Shown one piece after another: positions 22,229 to 31,778 of a stretch of DNA of 32,252 bases (position 1 is its first letter; every line of letters begins with the position of its first letter). Below the pieces are notes generated by a model. It ran no database searches and was not told where the DNA came from. It worked only from the letters and a program-made list of their open reading frames with translations. The DNA lies in NCBI RefSeq assembly GCF_001757355.1, contig NZ_MINO01000044.1, positions 1 through 32,252 of the forward strand, in the 5' to 3' direction. Origin of the DNA: Sphingobium phenoxybenzoativorans (lineage in GTDB: Bacteria > Pseudomonadota > Alphaproteobacteria > Sphingomonadales > Sphingomonadaceae). The position numbers and the translations under genes are program-made.

Positions 22229-25117
22229 ATGTCATTGAAATCATTGCTTCTTGGCGGCGTAGTTCTGTCCACGCTCATCTTTGCGGAAAATGCCGCTAAT
22301 GCGCAAACCGCTGCAGCCGATGAATCGGAGGCCATCATCGTCACCGGATCGCGCATCCGGCAGGATCCGCTGAGCCAAAGCTCGCCAGTCGTGACCGTAG
22401 ACCAGAGCGCGCTGCAGCGCACCGGGCTTTCCGCCGTCGCCGACGTGCTGCAACGGCTGCCCAGCGCCAGCGGCGGCCTGAACAGCAAGGTCAACAACAG
22501 CGGCAATATCGGCAACCCGCCCGATGGCGGCGGCGTCGGCGCGGGTTCGGCGGAAATCGAGCTGCGTTATCTGGGCGCGAAGCGGACGCTCGTGCTGGTC
22601 GATGGCGTACGCTACGTCAACGGCTCCTCGGCGAGCGGCATTCCGTCGACGGTCGACCTGAATACGATCCCGGCGAACATGATAGAGCGCATCGAGGTGC
22701 TGCAGTCCGGCCAGTCGCCGCTTTACGGCTCCGACGCGCTCGCCGGCGTCGTCAACATCATCACCAAGTCCAGCCAGAAGGGCCTGCAGGCGTCCGCACA
22801 GTTCGGCACATTCCGCGCGGGTGACGGGCACACACAGGATTATCAGCTCAGCTATGGCTTTGGCGGCCCGACGACGAGCGTTGTCATCGGTGGCAGTTAC
22901 GTGAAACAAAATGCAGTACGTACACGCGACCGCGCTCTTTCCGCCTTCCCCAACCCGGGCCAGACAAGCTGCAGCAATGGCGGCGGCGGATGCTCCAGCG
23001 CAACGCTGAACGGATTTATCGATCTCGGCGCGGATGTGAACGGTGATGGCGAAGGCGATGTCCTGACCGTCAAGTCGCCCGTCCTGACAGGCGCGGCCCC
23101 CCGCTACAACCCAGCCGACCCGTTCGGCGCGACAAGCGATTTCAAGTCGTTGACAACAGAGGATCGCTTCAATTTCGCACCCTATAATTACTTCCTGACG
23201 CCATCCGAACGCTACGGCATGTTCATCAGTGCCAAACAAGAACTGAGCGACAGCGTCAATTTCCGGGTGAAAGCGGTTTACAACCGACGCAATTCACAGA
23301 ATCAAGCGGCCTTCCTGCCGCTGTTCATCGGACCGGATGCGGGCAACGGCAACCTGCTCGACACGATTTCGATCGACGCGACCAACCCCTACAATCCGTT
23401 TGGTTTCACGCTCTCGTCGGGCGCGGATGGTTCGGACCCCACCTATCTGAGCGTGCGGCGCCGCCTGATCGAGGCTGGCCAACGAACTTATACGCAGCGG
23501 GTGGATACGCTATCGGTGACCGCCGGCTTTGATGGGTCGTTCGATATCGGCGACCATAAATGGTATTGGGATACGACGGCCGTCATCGGCTTTAACGACG
23601 CCCATCAACTCTTCACCGGCAACATAAACGCGGCCCGGTTGCAGCAGGCCCTCGGCCCTGTCGCGGATTGCGTCGCGCCGTGCGTGCCCTTCAACATCTT
23701 CGGCGGCGCAGGATCGGTCACGCCCGAAATGCTGGCCTTTGTCGGCTTCGACGAAAAGGACAAGAGCAGCCAGTCGCTTCAGGACTACACTGTCAATCTG
23801 AGCGGCGACCTGTTCGATCTTCCCGCCGGCCCTGTCGGCGTCGCCATCGGTTACGAACATCGCTACCAGCGCGGCACATTTGATCCTGATCCTGTGATCG
23901 TCGCCGGTCTGGGCGCGGACATCCCCGCGCAGCCCGCCCGAGGCAAGTATAATTCGGACGAAGTCTATGCCGAAGTCCGCGTTCCGCTGCTGAAGGACAC
24001 GCCCTTCTTCCACTCGCTCGATCTGGACGGCGCGGTCCGACACTCGAACTACTCGACCTCGGGCAGCAACACCTCGCTCACAGGCAGCGTGCTGTGGAAA
24101 CCGTTTGAGGACCTGCTGCTGCGCGGTTCCTATGCGGAAGGGTTCCGCGCTCCCAGCATCGGCGAACTGTTCGGAGCCGCCTCCCGCAGCGATGCCCCGA
24201 TCAACGACCCCTGCACCAACGTACCGGGATCGCCGTTCGCCACAGATGCGACCGTACGCGCAAACTGCGTAGCGAACGGTGTGCCCGCAAACGGCAGTTA
24301 TAACGAACCGACGGGTGGCCAGCTTGGTGTCCTGACGGGCGGCAACCCCGACCTCAAACCCGAAACGTCAAAGACCTATTTATTCGGCGGCGTGTATAGC
24401 CCGAGTTGGGCACGGGAATCCGGTTTTGCCAGCCAACTCAATCTGGAAGTAAATTATTACGACATCACCGTGAGCAACGCGATCGCCAACATTGCGCCGC
24501 AGGCCACGCTTTCCCGCTGCGCGCTGCTTGCCGATGCTCTGAGTTGCGCGTCGGTTATCCGCACCCAGAGCGGCCTGATTTCGCGTATCAACGGCGTCTT
24601 GCAGAATATCGGCAGCATCAAGACCCGCGGCATCGACGTGGCCTTCAATTACCGGACACGGGAAACCTCAGTCGGCAGCTTCGGCCTGTCGGTCAACGGC
24701 AACTTCTTGTTGAAATATACCGAGACGTTCCCAAGCGCGACCGGCTTCGCGACGACGGACTATCGCGGGACGACCCGGGGTTTCCCCGATCAGTCCTATC
24801 CCAAATTCAAGGGCAATGCGGTCATCGACTGGTCGATGGAAAGCATCACGGCTTCTTTCACCGGACGCTATATCTCCGCCGTCGACGAGACGGGCGATTT
24901 CGATGGCGAACGGCTGGCCAGCCGCTTCTATGGCGATGTTCAGTTGATCTTCACGCCCGGATGGCTTGACCGCAAGACTTCGCTGACCATCGGCGTGAAC
25001 AATGTTTTCAACCAGGGGCCGCCGCCATGCTTCTCGTGCACGGGCGCCAACTTCGATTCTACGACTTACGACGTGCCTGGCCAGTTCGGGTATCTTCGCC
25101 TGTCCTACAAGATGTAG
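22229..25117 (+). CDS. TonB-dependent receptor
   Basis: This 962-residue outer-membrane receptor has a signal peptide (cleavage after NAANA at residue 25), a TonB box (EAIIVTGSRI, 34-43) and a plug domain (about 45-180, with KRTLVLVDGVRYVNG and GSDALAGVVNIITK). A 22-strand-type barrel runs to the end, with FRAPSIGELFGAA and the LTIGVNNVFNQGPP strand near the C-terminus. Ten cysteines occur as five close pairs in predicted external loops. The last residues are LRLSYKM, so the usual terminal aromatic is missing. The ATG follows GGGAGG at a spacing of 5. No adjacent gene reveals the substrate. An own terminator follows. Confidence 0.94.
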   Translation: MSLKSLLLGGVVLSTLIFAENAANAQTAAADESEAIIVTGSRIRQDPLSQSSPVVTVDQSALQRTGLSAVADVLQRLPSASGGLNSKVNNSGNIGNPPDGGGVGAGSAEIELRYLGAKRTLVLVDGVRYVNGSSASGIPSTVDLNTIPANMIERIEVLQSGQSPLYGSDALAGVVNIITKSSQKGLQASAQFGTFRAGDGHTQDYQLSYGFGGPTTSVVIGGSYVKQNAVRTRDRALSAFPNPGQTSCSNGGGGCSSATLNGFIDLGADVNGDGEGDVLTVKSPVLTGAAPRYNPADPFGATSDFKSLTTEDRFNFAPYNYFLTPSERYGMFISAKQELSDSVNFRVKAVYNRRNSQNQAAFLPLFIGPDAGNGNLLDTISIDATNPYNPFGFTLSSGADGSDPTYLSVRRRLIEAGQRTYTQRVDTLSVTAGFDGSFDIGDHKWYWDTTAVIGFNDAHQLFTGNINAARLQQALGPVADCVAPCVPFNIFGGAGSVTPEMLAFVGFDEKDKSSQSLQDYTVNLSGDLFDLPAGPVGVAIGYEHRYQRGTFDPDPVIVAGLGADIPAQPARGKYNSDEVYAEVRVPLLKDTPFFHSLDLDGAVRHSNYSTSGSNTSLTGSVLWKPFEDLLLRGSYAEGFRAPSIGELFGAASRSDAPINDPCTNVPGSPFATDATVRANCVANGVPANGSYNEPTGGQLGVLTGGNPDLKPETSKTYLFGGVYSPSWARESGFASQLNLEVNYYDITVSNAIANIAPQATLSRCALLADALSCASVIRTQSGLISRINGVLQNIGSIKTRGIDVAFNYRTRETSVGSFGLSVNGNFLLKYTETFPSATGFATTDYRGTTRGFPDQSYPKFKGNAVIDWSMESITASFTGRYISAVDETGDFDGERLASRFYGDVQLIFTPGWLDRKTSLTIGVNNVFNQGPPPCFSCTGANFDSTTYDVPGQFGYLRLSYKM

Positions 25118-25180
25118 GCGTTCGTGCTGCGGCGTCCTCCACGGGGACGCCGTTGCCGGAATATGAGCAACAGGTTAGAC

Positions 25181-25221
25181 AGCCCAGGCGATCACACATC
25201 GCCTGGGCTTTCCTTTTTCTT
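25181..25221 (+). terminator. terminator after the TonB-dependent receptor
   Basis: A perfect 12-bp stem, AGCCCAGGCGAT (25181-25192) / ATCGCCTGGGCT (25198-25209), with loop CACAC, is followed by TTCCTTTTTC. It lies 64 bp after the receptor stop and just before the next gene. Confidence 0.92.
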
Positions 25222-25236
25222 GCCAAGGATGACATC

Positions 25237-25671
25237 ATGTTCCGTCAGGTTACCGACACTTTCTTCGTCTCTCCCCAGATCACGGTCGAGGATGTGGCCG
25301 AGGCGAAGGCGTTGGGCGCGGTGATGGTGATCAATAACCGGCCGGAAGGCGAGGAAGCGGGCCAGACCCCGGCGGCCGACATAGAGGCGGCGGCGCGCGC
25401 GGCGGGCCTGGACTATGCGGAGGTGCCGGTGACCCATGCCGGTTTTTCCCCCTGGCAACTGGACGGCATGGCGGAAGCGCTGGCGAAGGCGGGCGATGGC
25501 AAGGTGCTCGCCTATTGCCGTTCGGGCACGCGCAGCACGTTATTGTGGGCGCTGACCCAGGCCCGCGCGGGCGGCGATCCCGACGCACTGGCGGCAAAGG
25601 CGGCGGGGGCGGGATATGACCTTTCCCCCATCCGCCAGATCATGGATGCGCTGGCCGCCGAGGGCAAATAA
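25237..25671 (+). CDS. TIGR01244 family phosphatase-like / sulfur-transferase protein
   Basis: This 144-residue protein has a dual-specificity-phosphatase-like fold of the TIGR01244 (beta-lactamase hydrolase-like) family. The P-loop is CRSGTRS with Cys94 and Arg99. Upstream are FFVSPQIT, the VINNRPEGE strand with the TIGR01244 signature, and a VPVTHAGFS loop in the general-acid position. Members are often annotated as sulfur transferases because homologues are linked to sulfide oxidation; the actual substrate is unproven. The ATG at 25237 has AAGGA nearby. It lies between the receptor terminator and the MFS gene. Confidence 0.87.
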   Translation: MFRQVTDTFFVSPQITVEDVAEAKALGAVMVINNRPEGEEAGQTPAADIEAAARAAGLDYAEVPVTHAGFSPWQLDGMAEALAKAGDGKVLAYCRSGTRSTLLWALTQARAGGDPDALAAKAAGAGYDLSPIRQIMDALAAEGK

Positions 25672-25807
25672 GCTTCGGCCAGCCCGGCTTGCGCGGCGCG
25701 ATACCGCGGATGCAGGAATAACAACCGGCTTTCGCGCGGCAGACGCTTGAGGCGGGCGGCCCGCGCACCTATCTGCGCAGCTTGTTTGCAGCGCAGCATG
25801 GAATGAC

Positions 25808-26998
25808 ATGACCGATATCAAGCCCGCCGTTCATCCCGCGCTGGTCCTGTTCGCGCTCGCCATGGGCGGCTTCGCGATCGGCACCACCGAATTTGCGGCG
25901 ATGAGCCTGCTTCCCTATTTTTCGGCGGGACTTTCCATTGATGCTCCCACCGCCGGCCATGTCATCAGCGCCTATGCGTTGGGCGTTGTCGTCGGCGCGC
26001 CGATTGTCGCAGTGCTGGCGGCCCGGTTGCCGCGCCGTACGCTGCTGATCGGCCTGATGACGATGTTTGCGCTCGGCAATGCGCTGAGCGCGCTGTCGCC
26101 GACCTATCACTGGATGCTGCTGTTCCGCTTCCTCAGCGGTCTGCCCCACGGGGCCTATTTCGGCGTGGCCGCGCTGGTCGCGGCCAGCCTTGTCCCCGCC
26201 AATCGCCGGGCGCAGGCGATGGCGCGCGTCATGGCGGGGCTGACCATCGCCACGGTGATCGGCGTGCCCGTCGCCAACTGGCTGGGGCAGGCGATCGGCT
26301 GGCGCTGGGGATTCGGCATCGTGGCGGCGCTGGCCCTGCTGACCGCGCTGCTGGTCTGGGCGTTCGCGCCGCGCGATCCAGTGCCGGAGGGGGCAAGTCC
26401 CCTGCGCGAACTGGGCGCGCTCAGGCGGCGGCAGGTCTGGTTGACGCTGGGCACCGGCGCAATCGGCTTCGGCGGATTGTTCGCGGTCTATACCTATGTC
26501 GCGTCCACGATGCTGGAAGTGACCGGCGTATCGGGCGACCTGCTTCCCGTGATCCTGGGCATTTTCGGGATCGGCATGACAGTGGGCAATCTGGGCGCGG
26601 CCTGGGCGGCGGACCACGCGCTGATGCCGACGGCCGCGGGCGTGCTGCTGTGGAGCGCCTTTTCCCTGGCGCTGTTCCCGTTCGCCGCGGGCAATATCTG
26701 GGCGCTGTCGGTGGATATATTCCTGATCGGCCTCGGCGGTGGTCTCGGCGTCGTGCTGCAGACCCGGCTGATGGATGTGGCGGGCGATGCGCAGACGCTC
26801 GCCGCCGCGCTTCACCACAGCGCGTTCAACGTGGCCAATGCGGTGGGGCCGTGGCTGGGCGGCATGGCGATCGCGGCCGGCTATGGCTGGACATCGACCG
26901 GCTGGGTCGGTTGCGCGCTGGCGCTGGGCGGCCTCGCAATGCTGGGGATTGCCGTGCTGGACGACCAAAAGACGGAGCGCAGGCTGGCGACCTGCTAG
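25808..26998 (+). CDS. MFS transporter, AraJ-like
   Basis: This 396-residue protein has 12 membrane segments and the drug/sugar-efflux (DHA1, AraJ/PbuE-like) signatures: GTTEFAAMSLLP in TM1, GAPIVAVLAARLPRRTLLIGLM (motif A) between TM2 and TM3, and FRFLSGLPHGAYFGVAAL in TM4. The C-terminal half has GLGGGLGVVLQTRLMD. The exported compound cannot be read from sequence. It begins 136 bp after the TIGR01244 gene; I see no clear promoter or terminator in that gap. Confidence 0.9.
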   Translation: MTDIKPAVHPALVLFALAMGGFAIGTTEFAAMSLLPYFSAGLSIDAPTAGHVISAYALGVVVGAPIVAVLAARLPRRTLLIGLMTMFALGNALSALSPTYHWMLLFRFLSGLPHGAYFGVAALVAASLVPANRRAQAMARVMAGLTIATVIGVPVANWLGQAIGWRWGFGIVAALALLTALLVWAFAPRDPVPEGASPLRELGALRRRQVWLTLGTGAIGFGGLFAVYTYVASTMLEVTGVSGDLLPVILGIFGIGMTVGNLGAAWAADHALMPTAAGVLLWSAFSLALFPFAAGNIWALSVDIFLIGLGGGLGVVLQTRLMDVAGDAQTLAAALHHSAFNVANAVGPWLGGMAIAAGYGWTSTGWVGCALALGGLAMLGIAVLDDQKTERRLATC

Positions 26999-27063
26999 AG
27001 ATCAGCCTGTATTTCGGACTACAAGCGAACGGAGATTTGGAATATCCTTAGTGTGCCAATCCC

Positions 27064-29745
27064 TCAGCCGCTGTTGCGCAGCGCCGTGGCGATGGCGTTG
27101 ATCGACAGCTCTATGCCTTCCTTGATGCGCGGATCGTCCTCGCCGCCGCGATGGCGCTTCAGCAATTCGATCTGCAGCAGGTTCAGCGGCTCGATATAGG
27201 GCAGGCGCAGACGGATGGAGGTTTCCAGCGCCGGATTCTTTTCCAGCAGGCGAGATTGGCCGGTCGCGGTGAGCAGGCCATCATGCGCCATGCCCCAGCC
27301 CTCGCGGATGCGGCCGAAAAGCTCCTCCGCCTTCGCCTGATCCTCCACCAGCGGCAGATAGCGCGCGGCGATGCCAAGGTCGGACTTCGCCAGCACCATT
27401 TCCAGATTGGCGAGCGCGGATTTCAGGAAGGGCCAGACCTGCGCCATGTCGGTCAGCAGCGCCTTGTCCTCGAAACCCGCGAGCGCATGGCCGACGCCAT
27501 ACCAGCCCGGCAGCATCACGCGGGCCTGCGCCCAACTGAACACCCAGGGAATGGCGCGCAGATCCTCGATCCGGGTGCTCTTGGTCCGGCTGGCGGGGCG
27601 CGATCCGATCTTGAGGCCGGCGATCTCCTGAATGGGCGTCAGTTCGCGGAAGAATTCCTTGAACCCCTCCGTGCCGTAAACCAGGTCGCGATAGGCGGTG
27701 AACGCCGTCTGCGACAGGCTGTCCATCGCATTGGCGAAGCGGGCGGCGTCGCGCTCGGACAGCTTCTCCGGCTCCAGGCTGGCCAGCAGCGTGGCGCTGG
27801 TCATCGCCTCCAAATTGGTCATGGCGACGTCGCGCGTGCCGAATTTCGCGGCGATGATCTCGCCCTGCTCCGTCACCCGGATGCGGCCCTGCACCGTGCC
27901 GTGCGGCTGCGCCTGGATCGCGGCGAAGGCGGACCCGCCGCCCCGGCCGACCGCGCCGCCCCGGCCGTGGAACAACTGCATCGCGGCTCCGGCCTTTTCA
28001 AACACAGGAGCCAGCGCCGTCGACGCCTGGAACAAGCTCCATGTCGAGGTGATGTAGCCGCCATCCTTGTTGCTGTCCGAATAGCCGATCATCACTTCCT
28101 GATGACCGCGCCCGCGCACCAGCCCGCTAATCTCCGGCAGGCCGAAATAGGCGGACATGACCTTGGGCGCATTCTCAAGATCGCCGATGGTTTCGAACAG
28201 CGGCACCGCCATGATCGCGGCATGGGGCGGTTCGCCATTGGCCGCGCGCCACAGGCCCGCTTCCTTCAGCAGGATATTGACCTCCAGCATGTCGGACACG
28301 CTCTCGGCCTTGCTGATCACATATTGGGTGATGCATTGCGGGCCATAGGTGCGGTGCGCCTCCGCCGCCGCATGGACGATGGCCAGTTCCGACGCCGTTT
28401 CCTCGGAATATTCGGCGAAGCGCGAACCCAGCGGGCGGTTATTCGCAAGCTCCCGCCGCAGCAGGGCGATGCGGGCATATTCGTCCAGCCCGGCATAATC
28501 ATCCTCGACGCCCGCAACCTTCAGCAGTTCAGCGACGACGCGCTCATGCACGTCGCTGTTCTGCCGCATGTCCAGCGTGGCGAGATGGAAGCCGAACGTC
28601 TCCACCGCCCGGATCAGGCGGCCAAGCGCGCCGCCCGTGGACAGCGCCCCTCCGCCCTCGGACGCCAGGCCCTGCGCCACGGTGACGAGATCGCGGCGGA
28701 ATTCCGCAGGATCGCCATAGGCGGTCGCGGTGAGCGAGGATGGGCGGGGCGGCAGCTTGCCCGTCAGGCTTTGATGCGTGGCGCACAGCCGGGCGTAGAT
28801 GCCGGAAAGCGCCCGGCGATACGGTTCGTCCTGACGGCTGGGCGAGGTATCGCCGCTGCGGTCGGCCAGGTCGAGAACCGCCTGCGGCACCTTGGCCAGT
28901 TCGGTGGATAGGGACAGTTCCGCACCGAGGGCGTGGAGCGATTCCAGATAATAGCCAAGCGCCGCCTCACAGGCGCGGGCCAGCGCGAATTTGAGCTGGG
29001 GCGCCTGAACGAAGGGATTGCCGTCCCGGTCCCCGCCGATCCAGCTTCCCACGCGCAGGAAGCTGTGCGGCCGGTCGCCCAGCACCCGTTCCCACCGGGC
29101 ATAGAGCGCCGGGAGGACAGGCAGGAACGTGTCGCGGAAATAGGCGAGCACATTCTCGATCTCGTCCTGGACATAAAGCCGCTCGCGGCGCAGCGGCCGC
29201 GTCTGCCACAGCAGCGCGATCTGGCGGCAGATCGCCTCGTCGATCTTCTCGCCATTGTCGGTTTCCTCAAGCCCCGCATCCTTCAGGCGCATCAGGTCCG
29301 AAATGCGGTTCTTGTGGTCGATCATGCTCTTGCGCCGCACCTCGGTCGGGTGGGCGGTGAGCACGGGGACGATCAGCGCCTTGTCGAGCAGGGCTTTGAC
29401 GGCATCGCGCCCGATGCCGTGCGAATCGAGCGTGGCGATGGCGGACGCGACATCCGCTCCGGGTTCGGCGGCCACGCCCTGCCTGTCCTCCGCCAGGTTC
29501 GCGAGCATCGAGAACAGCATGAAGCCGCGTACGAAATCGAGCGTGTCGTCCAGGCTGAGCGCCTCAAGCCCGGTATCGACCAGATCCGCCCCATCGACCC
29601 CGCGTGCGCGATCGACGGAGGAGGAGCGGATATATTCCGTCTGCCGGTACAGCTTCTCCCCGCCATAGGCGCGGATGACATGCCCCAGCAGGCGGCCGAG
29701 GAAGCGGATATCCGGGTTTTGCGTGATCGGCGGTGCAGCGCTCAT
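27064..29745 (-). CDS. ppc: phosphoenolpyruvate carboxylase
   Basis: Ppc fixes bicarbonate onto PEP to make oxaloacetate, refilling the TCA cycle. The 893-residue protein is full length (E. coli 883). Active-site motifs are all present: VLTAHPTEVRRKS (His132), RVGSWIGGDRDGNPF, GYSDSNKDGG, FHGRGGAVGRGGG and the C-terminal RNSG. The ATG at 29745 is used; a TTG at 29760 is in frame but less likely. No strong ribosome-binding site precedes either. It is transcribed leftward, 65 bp after the chemoreceptor stop. Confidence 0.96.
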   Translation of the reverse strand: MSAAPPITQNPDIRFLGRLLGHVIRAYGGEKLYRQTEYIRSSSVDRARGVDGADLVDTGLEALSLDDTLDFVRGFMLFSMLANLAEDRQGVAAEPGADVASAIATLDSHGIGRDAVKALLDKALIVPVLTAHPTEVRRKSMIDHKNRISDLMRLKDAGLEETDNGEKIDEAICRQIALLWQTRPLRRERLYVQDEIENVLAYFRDTFLPVLPALYARWERVLGDRPHSFLRVGSWIGGDRDGNPFVQAPQLKFALARACEAALGYYLESLHALGAELSLSTELAKVPQAVLDLADRSGDTSPSRQDEPYRRALSGIYARLCATHQSLTGKLPPRPSSLTATAYGDPAEFRRDLVTVAQGLASEGGGALSTGGALGRLIRAVETFGFHLATLDMRQNSDVHERVVAELLKVAGVEDDYAGLDEYARIALLRRELANNRPLGSRFAEYSEETASELAIVHAAAEAHRTYGPQCITQYVISKAESVSDMLEVNILLKEAGLWRAANGEPPHAAIMAVPLFETIGDLENAPKVMSAYFGLPEISGLVRGRGHQEVMIGYSDSNKDGGYITSTWSLFQASTALAPVFEKAGAAMQLFHGRGGAVGRGGGSAFAAIQAQPHGTVQGRIRVTEQGEIIAAKFGTRDVAMTNLEAMTSATLLASLEPEKLSERDAARFANAMDSLSQTAFTAYRDLVYGTEGFKEFFRELTPIQEIAGLKIGSRPASRTKSTRIEDLRAIPWVFSWAQARVMLPGWYGVGHALAGFEDKALLTDMAQVWPFLKSALANLEMVLAKSDLGIAARYLPLVEDQAKAEELFGRIREGWGMAHDGLLTATGQSRLLEKNPALETSIRLRLPYIEPLNLLQIELLKRHRGGEDDPRIKEGIELSINAIATALRNSG

Positions 29746-29810
29746 GACGCAATGCTGCAATGCAACAGCGTGCCGGTCAAGCGATTCCGGGCGGGAAACG
29801 CCCGATATTG

Positions 29811-31679
29811 CTACGCCGCCTTCAATGCCCCGATCAGCCGGGAAAATTCGGCCTGAAGCTGCTCTGCGCGCTGACGCACCGCCGCGCCGCTCTCCCGCGT
29901 CTTGGCGGCCGCCTCTGCGACATCACCGAAGGATTTGGAGATGGACCCGACCGCCTCATCCGCATGTTTGGCGTGGATGGCGACGCCATGCGACGTGCGC
30001 TGGATTTCCTCTGCGGCGGCAAGCTGTTGATGGACGGCGGCTGATGCCGAAGCAATCGACCCGCCAAGCTCGCCCAATATGCTGTCGACCGATTCCACCA
30101 GGCCGAAGGTGGATTGCGCGGCATTTTCTATGCCCGCGACGCGCGCATGAATGTCGCGCGTGGTCTGGCTGGTCTGGCCGGCGAGCGCCTTCACTTCATT
30201 GGCGACGATCACGAATCCGCGCCCCGCCTCCCCCGCGCGCGCCGCCTCTATGGTGGCGTTGAGCGCGAGGAGGTTGGTCTGTCCGGTGATTTCCGCGATC
30301 AGGTCCGCGGCATCGTTGATGGACGCGATATGATGCATCAGATTGTCGTTCGCGTCGCGCGCCTTGGCCGACTGGCCGCTGGCGGCGCTCGCCGCGTCGC
30401 GGATGCGGCCCGTCGCCATGTTGATCTCGCCAATCGAACTGGTGAGCGCATCGATGGTGGTTGCGATCGCCTGCGCCGCCTGCGCCGTGTCGCGCGAGCG
30501 GCCCATGACGATCTCCGCCTGTCCGCGCTGCGCATTGATGGCGGCGAGCGTCTGGTCCGCGCTGCGCTCCAGTTCCGACGCGGTGGCCAGCATCTGTTCG
30601 ACCAACGACGCCATCGACCGTTCCAGCGATTCCGCGACCTGCCGCCCATTGTCGCGCAATTGCGATTCGTGCCGGCGCTGCTCCAACACCTCCCGCTCCG
30701 AACTGGCGGCCGCTTCCCGGCGCGCCGCCTGGGCCTGGGTCAGCGCGACTTCCGCCTGTTCGGCTGCTATGCGGGAATCATCGGCCGCATCCATCGCCAG
30801 GCCGGTTTTCGCGACCAATGTGCAGTGCGCCAGATACACCACGCGGATCAGCCAGCCGGAAAAGGCCAGGAACAGCAAAGCCGATACGATGCCCACAGGC
30901 GCGATCTGACGCAGCGCATTTTTGCCCTGCGTCGGCTGGGGCCATTCGATGGCGCCCACTTTCCGGTTCATCCGGTCGAATATGGCGAGGCTCTGCATGC
31001 CATCATCGACCTGATCGTTGGTCCAGCGCAATCCGGGCAGACCGTGCGTTTCGGCAATCCGGGGGATGATCCCGTCATCAAGCGGCCGGACCATGAAGAA
31101 ATAACGGGGAGCAAAGCCCGAAGGAACAGGATCGCGATAGGGGATGAAGGCCATGGCCGACATCAGCGCCGGCTTGCCCTGATACATGGTGATCTCGGCG
31201 ACGCCATGTTTGCGCTTCACCGCCTCGGCCATTGTCCTGGGCAGCGCCGGAAGGATGTCGCGAAGGCCCTGCGGCGCGATCCGCTCCAGCGGGGGCGAGG
31301 GCCGGCCGTCCGGGCGGTTCGACCAGAGCGTGCGGCCGGACGCATCGACGACATAAGTGATGTGATGATTATAGTTGAGGTTGGTCGACGCCCATTTCGT
31401 GTCGATCGGTCCATAGACCGCCCGGACGGCATCGTCCCAGAGCGCGGGCGTGCTCACAGCTTCGACCGCGCCGGATACTTCCCGTTCGATAGAGCCGGAG
31501 ACCATGCGGTACATATAATCTTCGGCATTGCGGTCCATCTGACGCGTCAGAAGCGTCGTGAACAACGCCAGGCTGATGACCGCAAGGCCAATCAAACCGA
31601 TCAAAGGTGTCATCGTACCGGCCAGCCCCTGAAGGGCATAGCGGTGCATAACCGCCCGGATATCATCGATTTTCCACAT
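29811..31679 (-). CDS. CHASE4-containing methyl-accepting chemotaxis protein
   Basis: This 622-residue receptor has an N-terminal membrane helix (24-44), a periplasmic CHASE4 sensor domain (about 45-258, with the W-D-D-A-V segment near 81-85 and [15 protein letters not shown]) and a second membrane helix (about 260-283). A long cytoplasmic coiled coil ends in the MCP signalling tip (about 462-500: [28 protein letters not shown]). No HAMP sequence is recognisable between TM2 and the coiled coil; the stretch 285-350 is Ala/Glu/Arg-rich helix. The ATG at 31679 (MWKIDD) is the best start, although without a clear ribosome-binding site; longer starts run into the divergent ATPase gene. Confidence 0.87.
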   Translation of the reverse strand: MWKIDDIRAVMHRYALQGLAGTMTPLIGLIGLAVISLALFTTLLTRQMDRNAEDYMYRMVSGSIEREVSGAVEAVSTPALWDDAVRAVYGPIDTKWASTNLNYNHHITYVVDASGRTLWSNRPDGRPSPPLERIAPQGLRDILPALPRTMAEAVKRKHGVAEITMYQGKPALMSAMAFIPYRDPVPSGFAPRYFFMVRPLDDGIIPRIAETHGLPGLRWTNDQVDDGMQSLAIFDRMNRKVGAIEWPQPTQGKNALRQIAPVGIVSALLFLAFSGWLIRVVYLAHCTLVAKTGLAMDAADDSRIAAEQAEVALTQAQAARREAAASSEREVLEQRRHESQLRDNGRQVAESLERSMASLVEQMLATASELERSADQTLAAINAQRGQAEIVMGRSRDTAQAAQAIATTIDALTSSIGEINMATGRIRDAASAASGQSAKARDANDNLMHHIASINDAADLIAEITGQTNLLALNATIEAARAGEAGRGFVIVANEVKALAGQTSQTTRDIHARVAGIENAAQSTFGLVESVDSILGELGGSIASASAAVHQQLAAAEEIQRTSHGVAIHAKHADEAVGSISKSFGDVAEAAAKTRESGAAVRQRAEQLQAEFSRLIGALKAA

Positions 31680-31778
31680 GGTTTGAAGGTTAATGGCGGC
31701 AAAACATTGATATTTGGTGATCGAATTGCTCCGCTTACGCACTTGCCTCCACCCGCCCTGCTGGGCCAAAGGCAAGGG

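Noticed and set aside
27151..28911. 586-codon open frame opposite ppc
   Set aside because: The conserved sense gene explains the absence of stops.
29786..29808. GGGCG hairpin after the chemoreceptor stop as a terminator
   Set aside because: The stem is short and no T-run follows on the coding strand.
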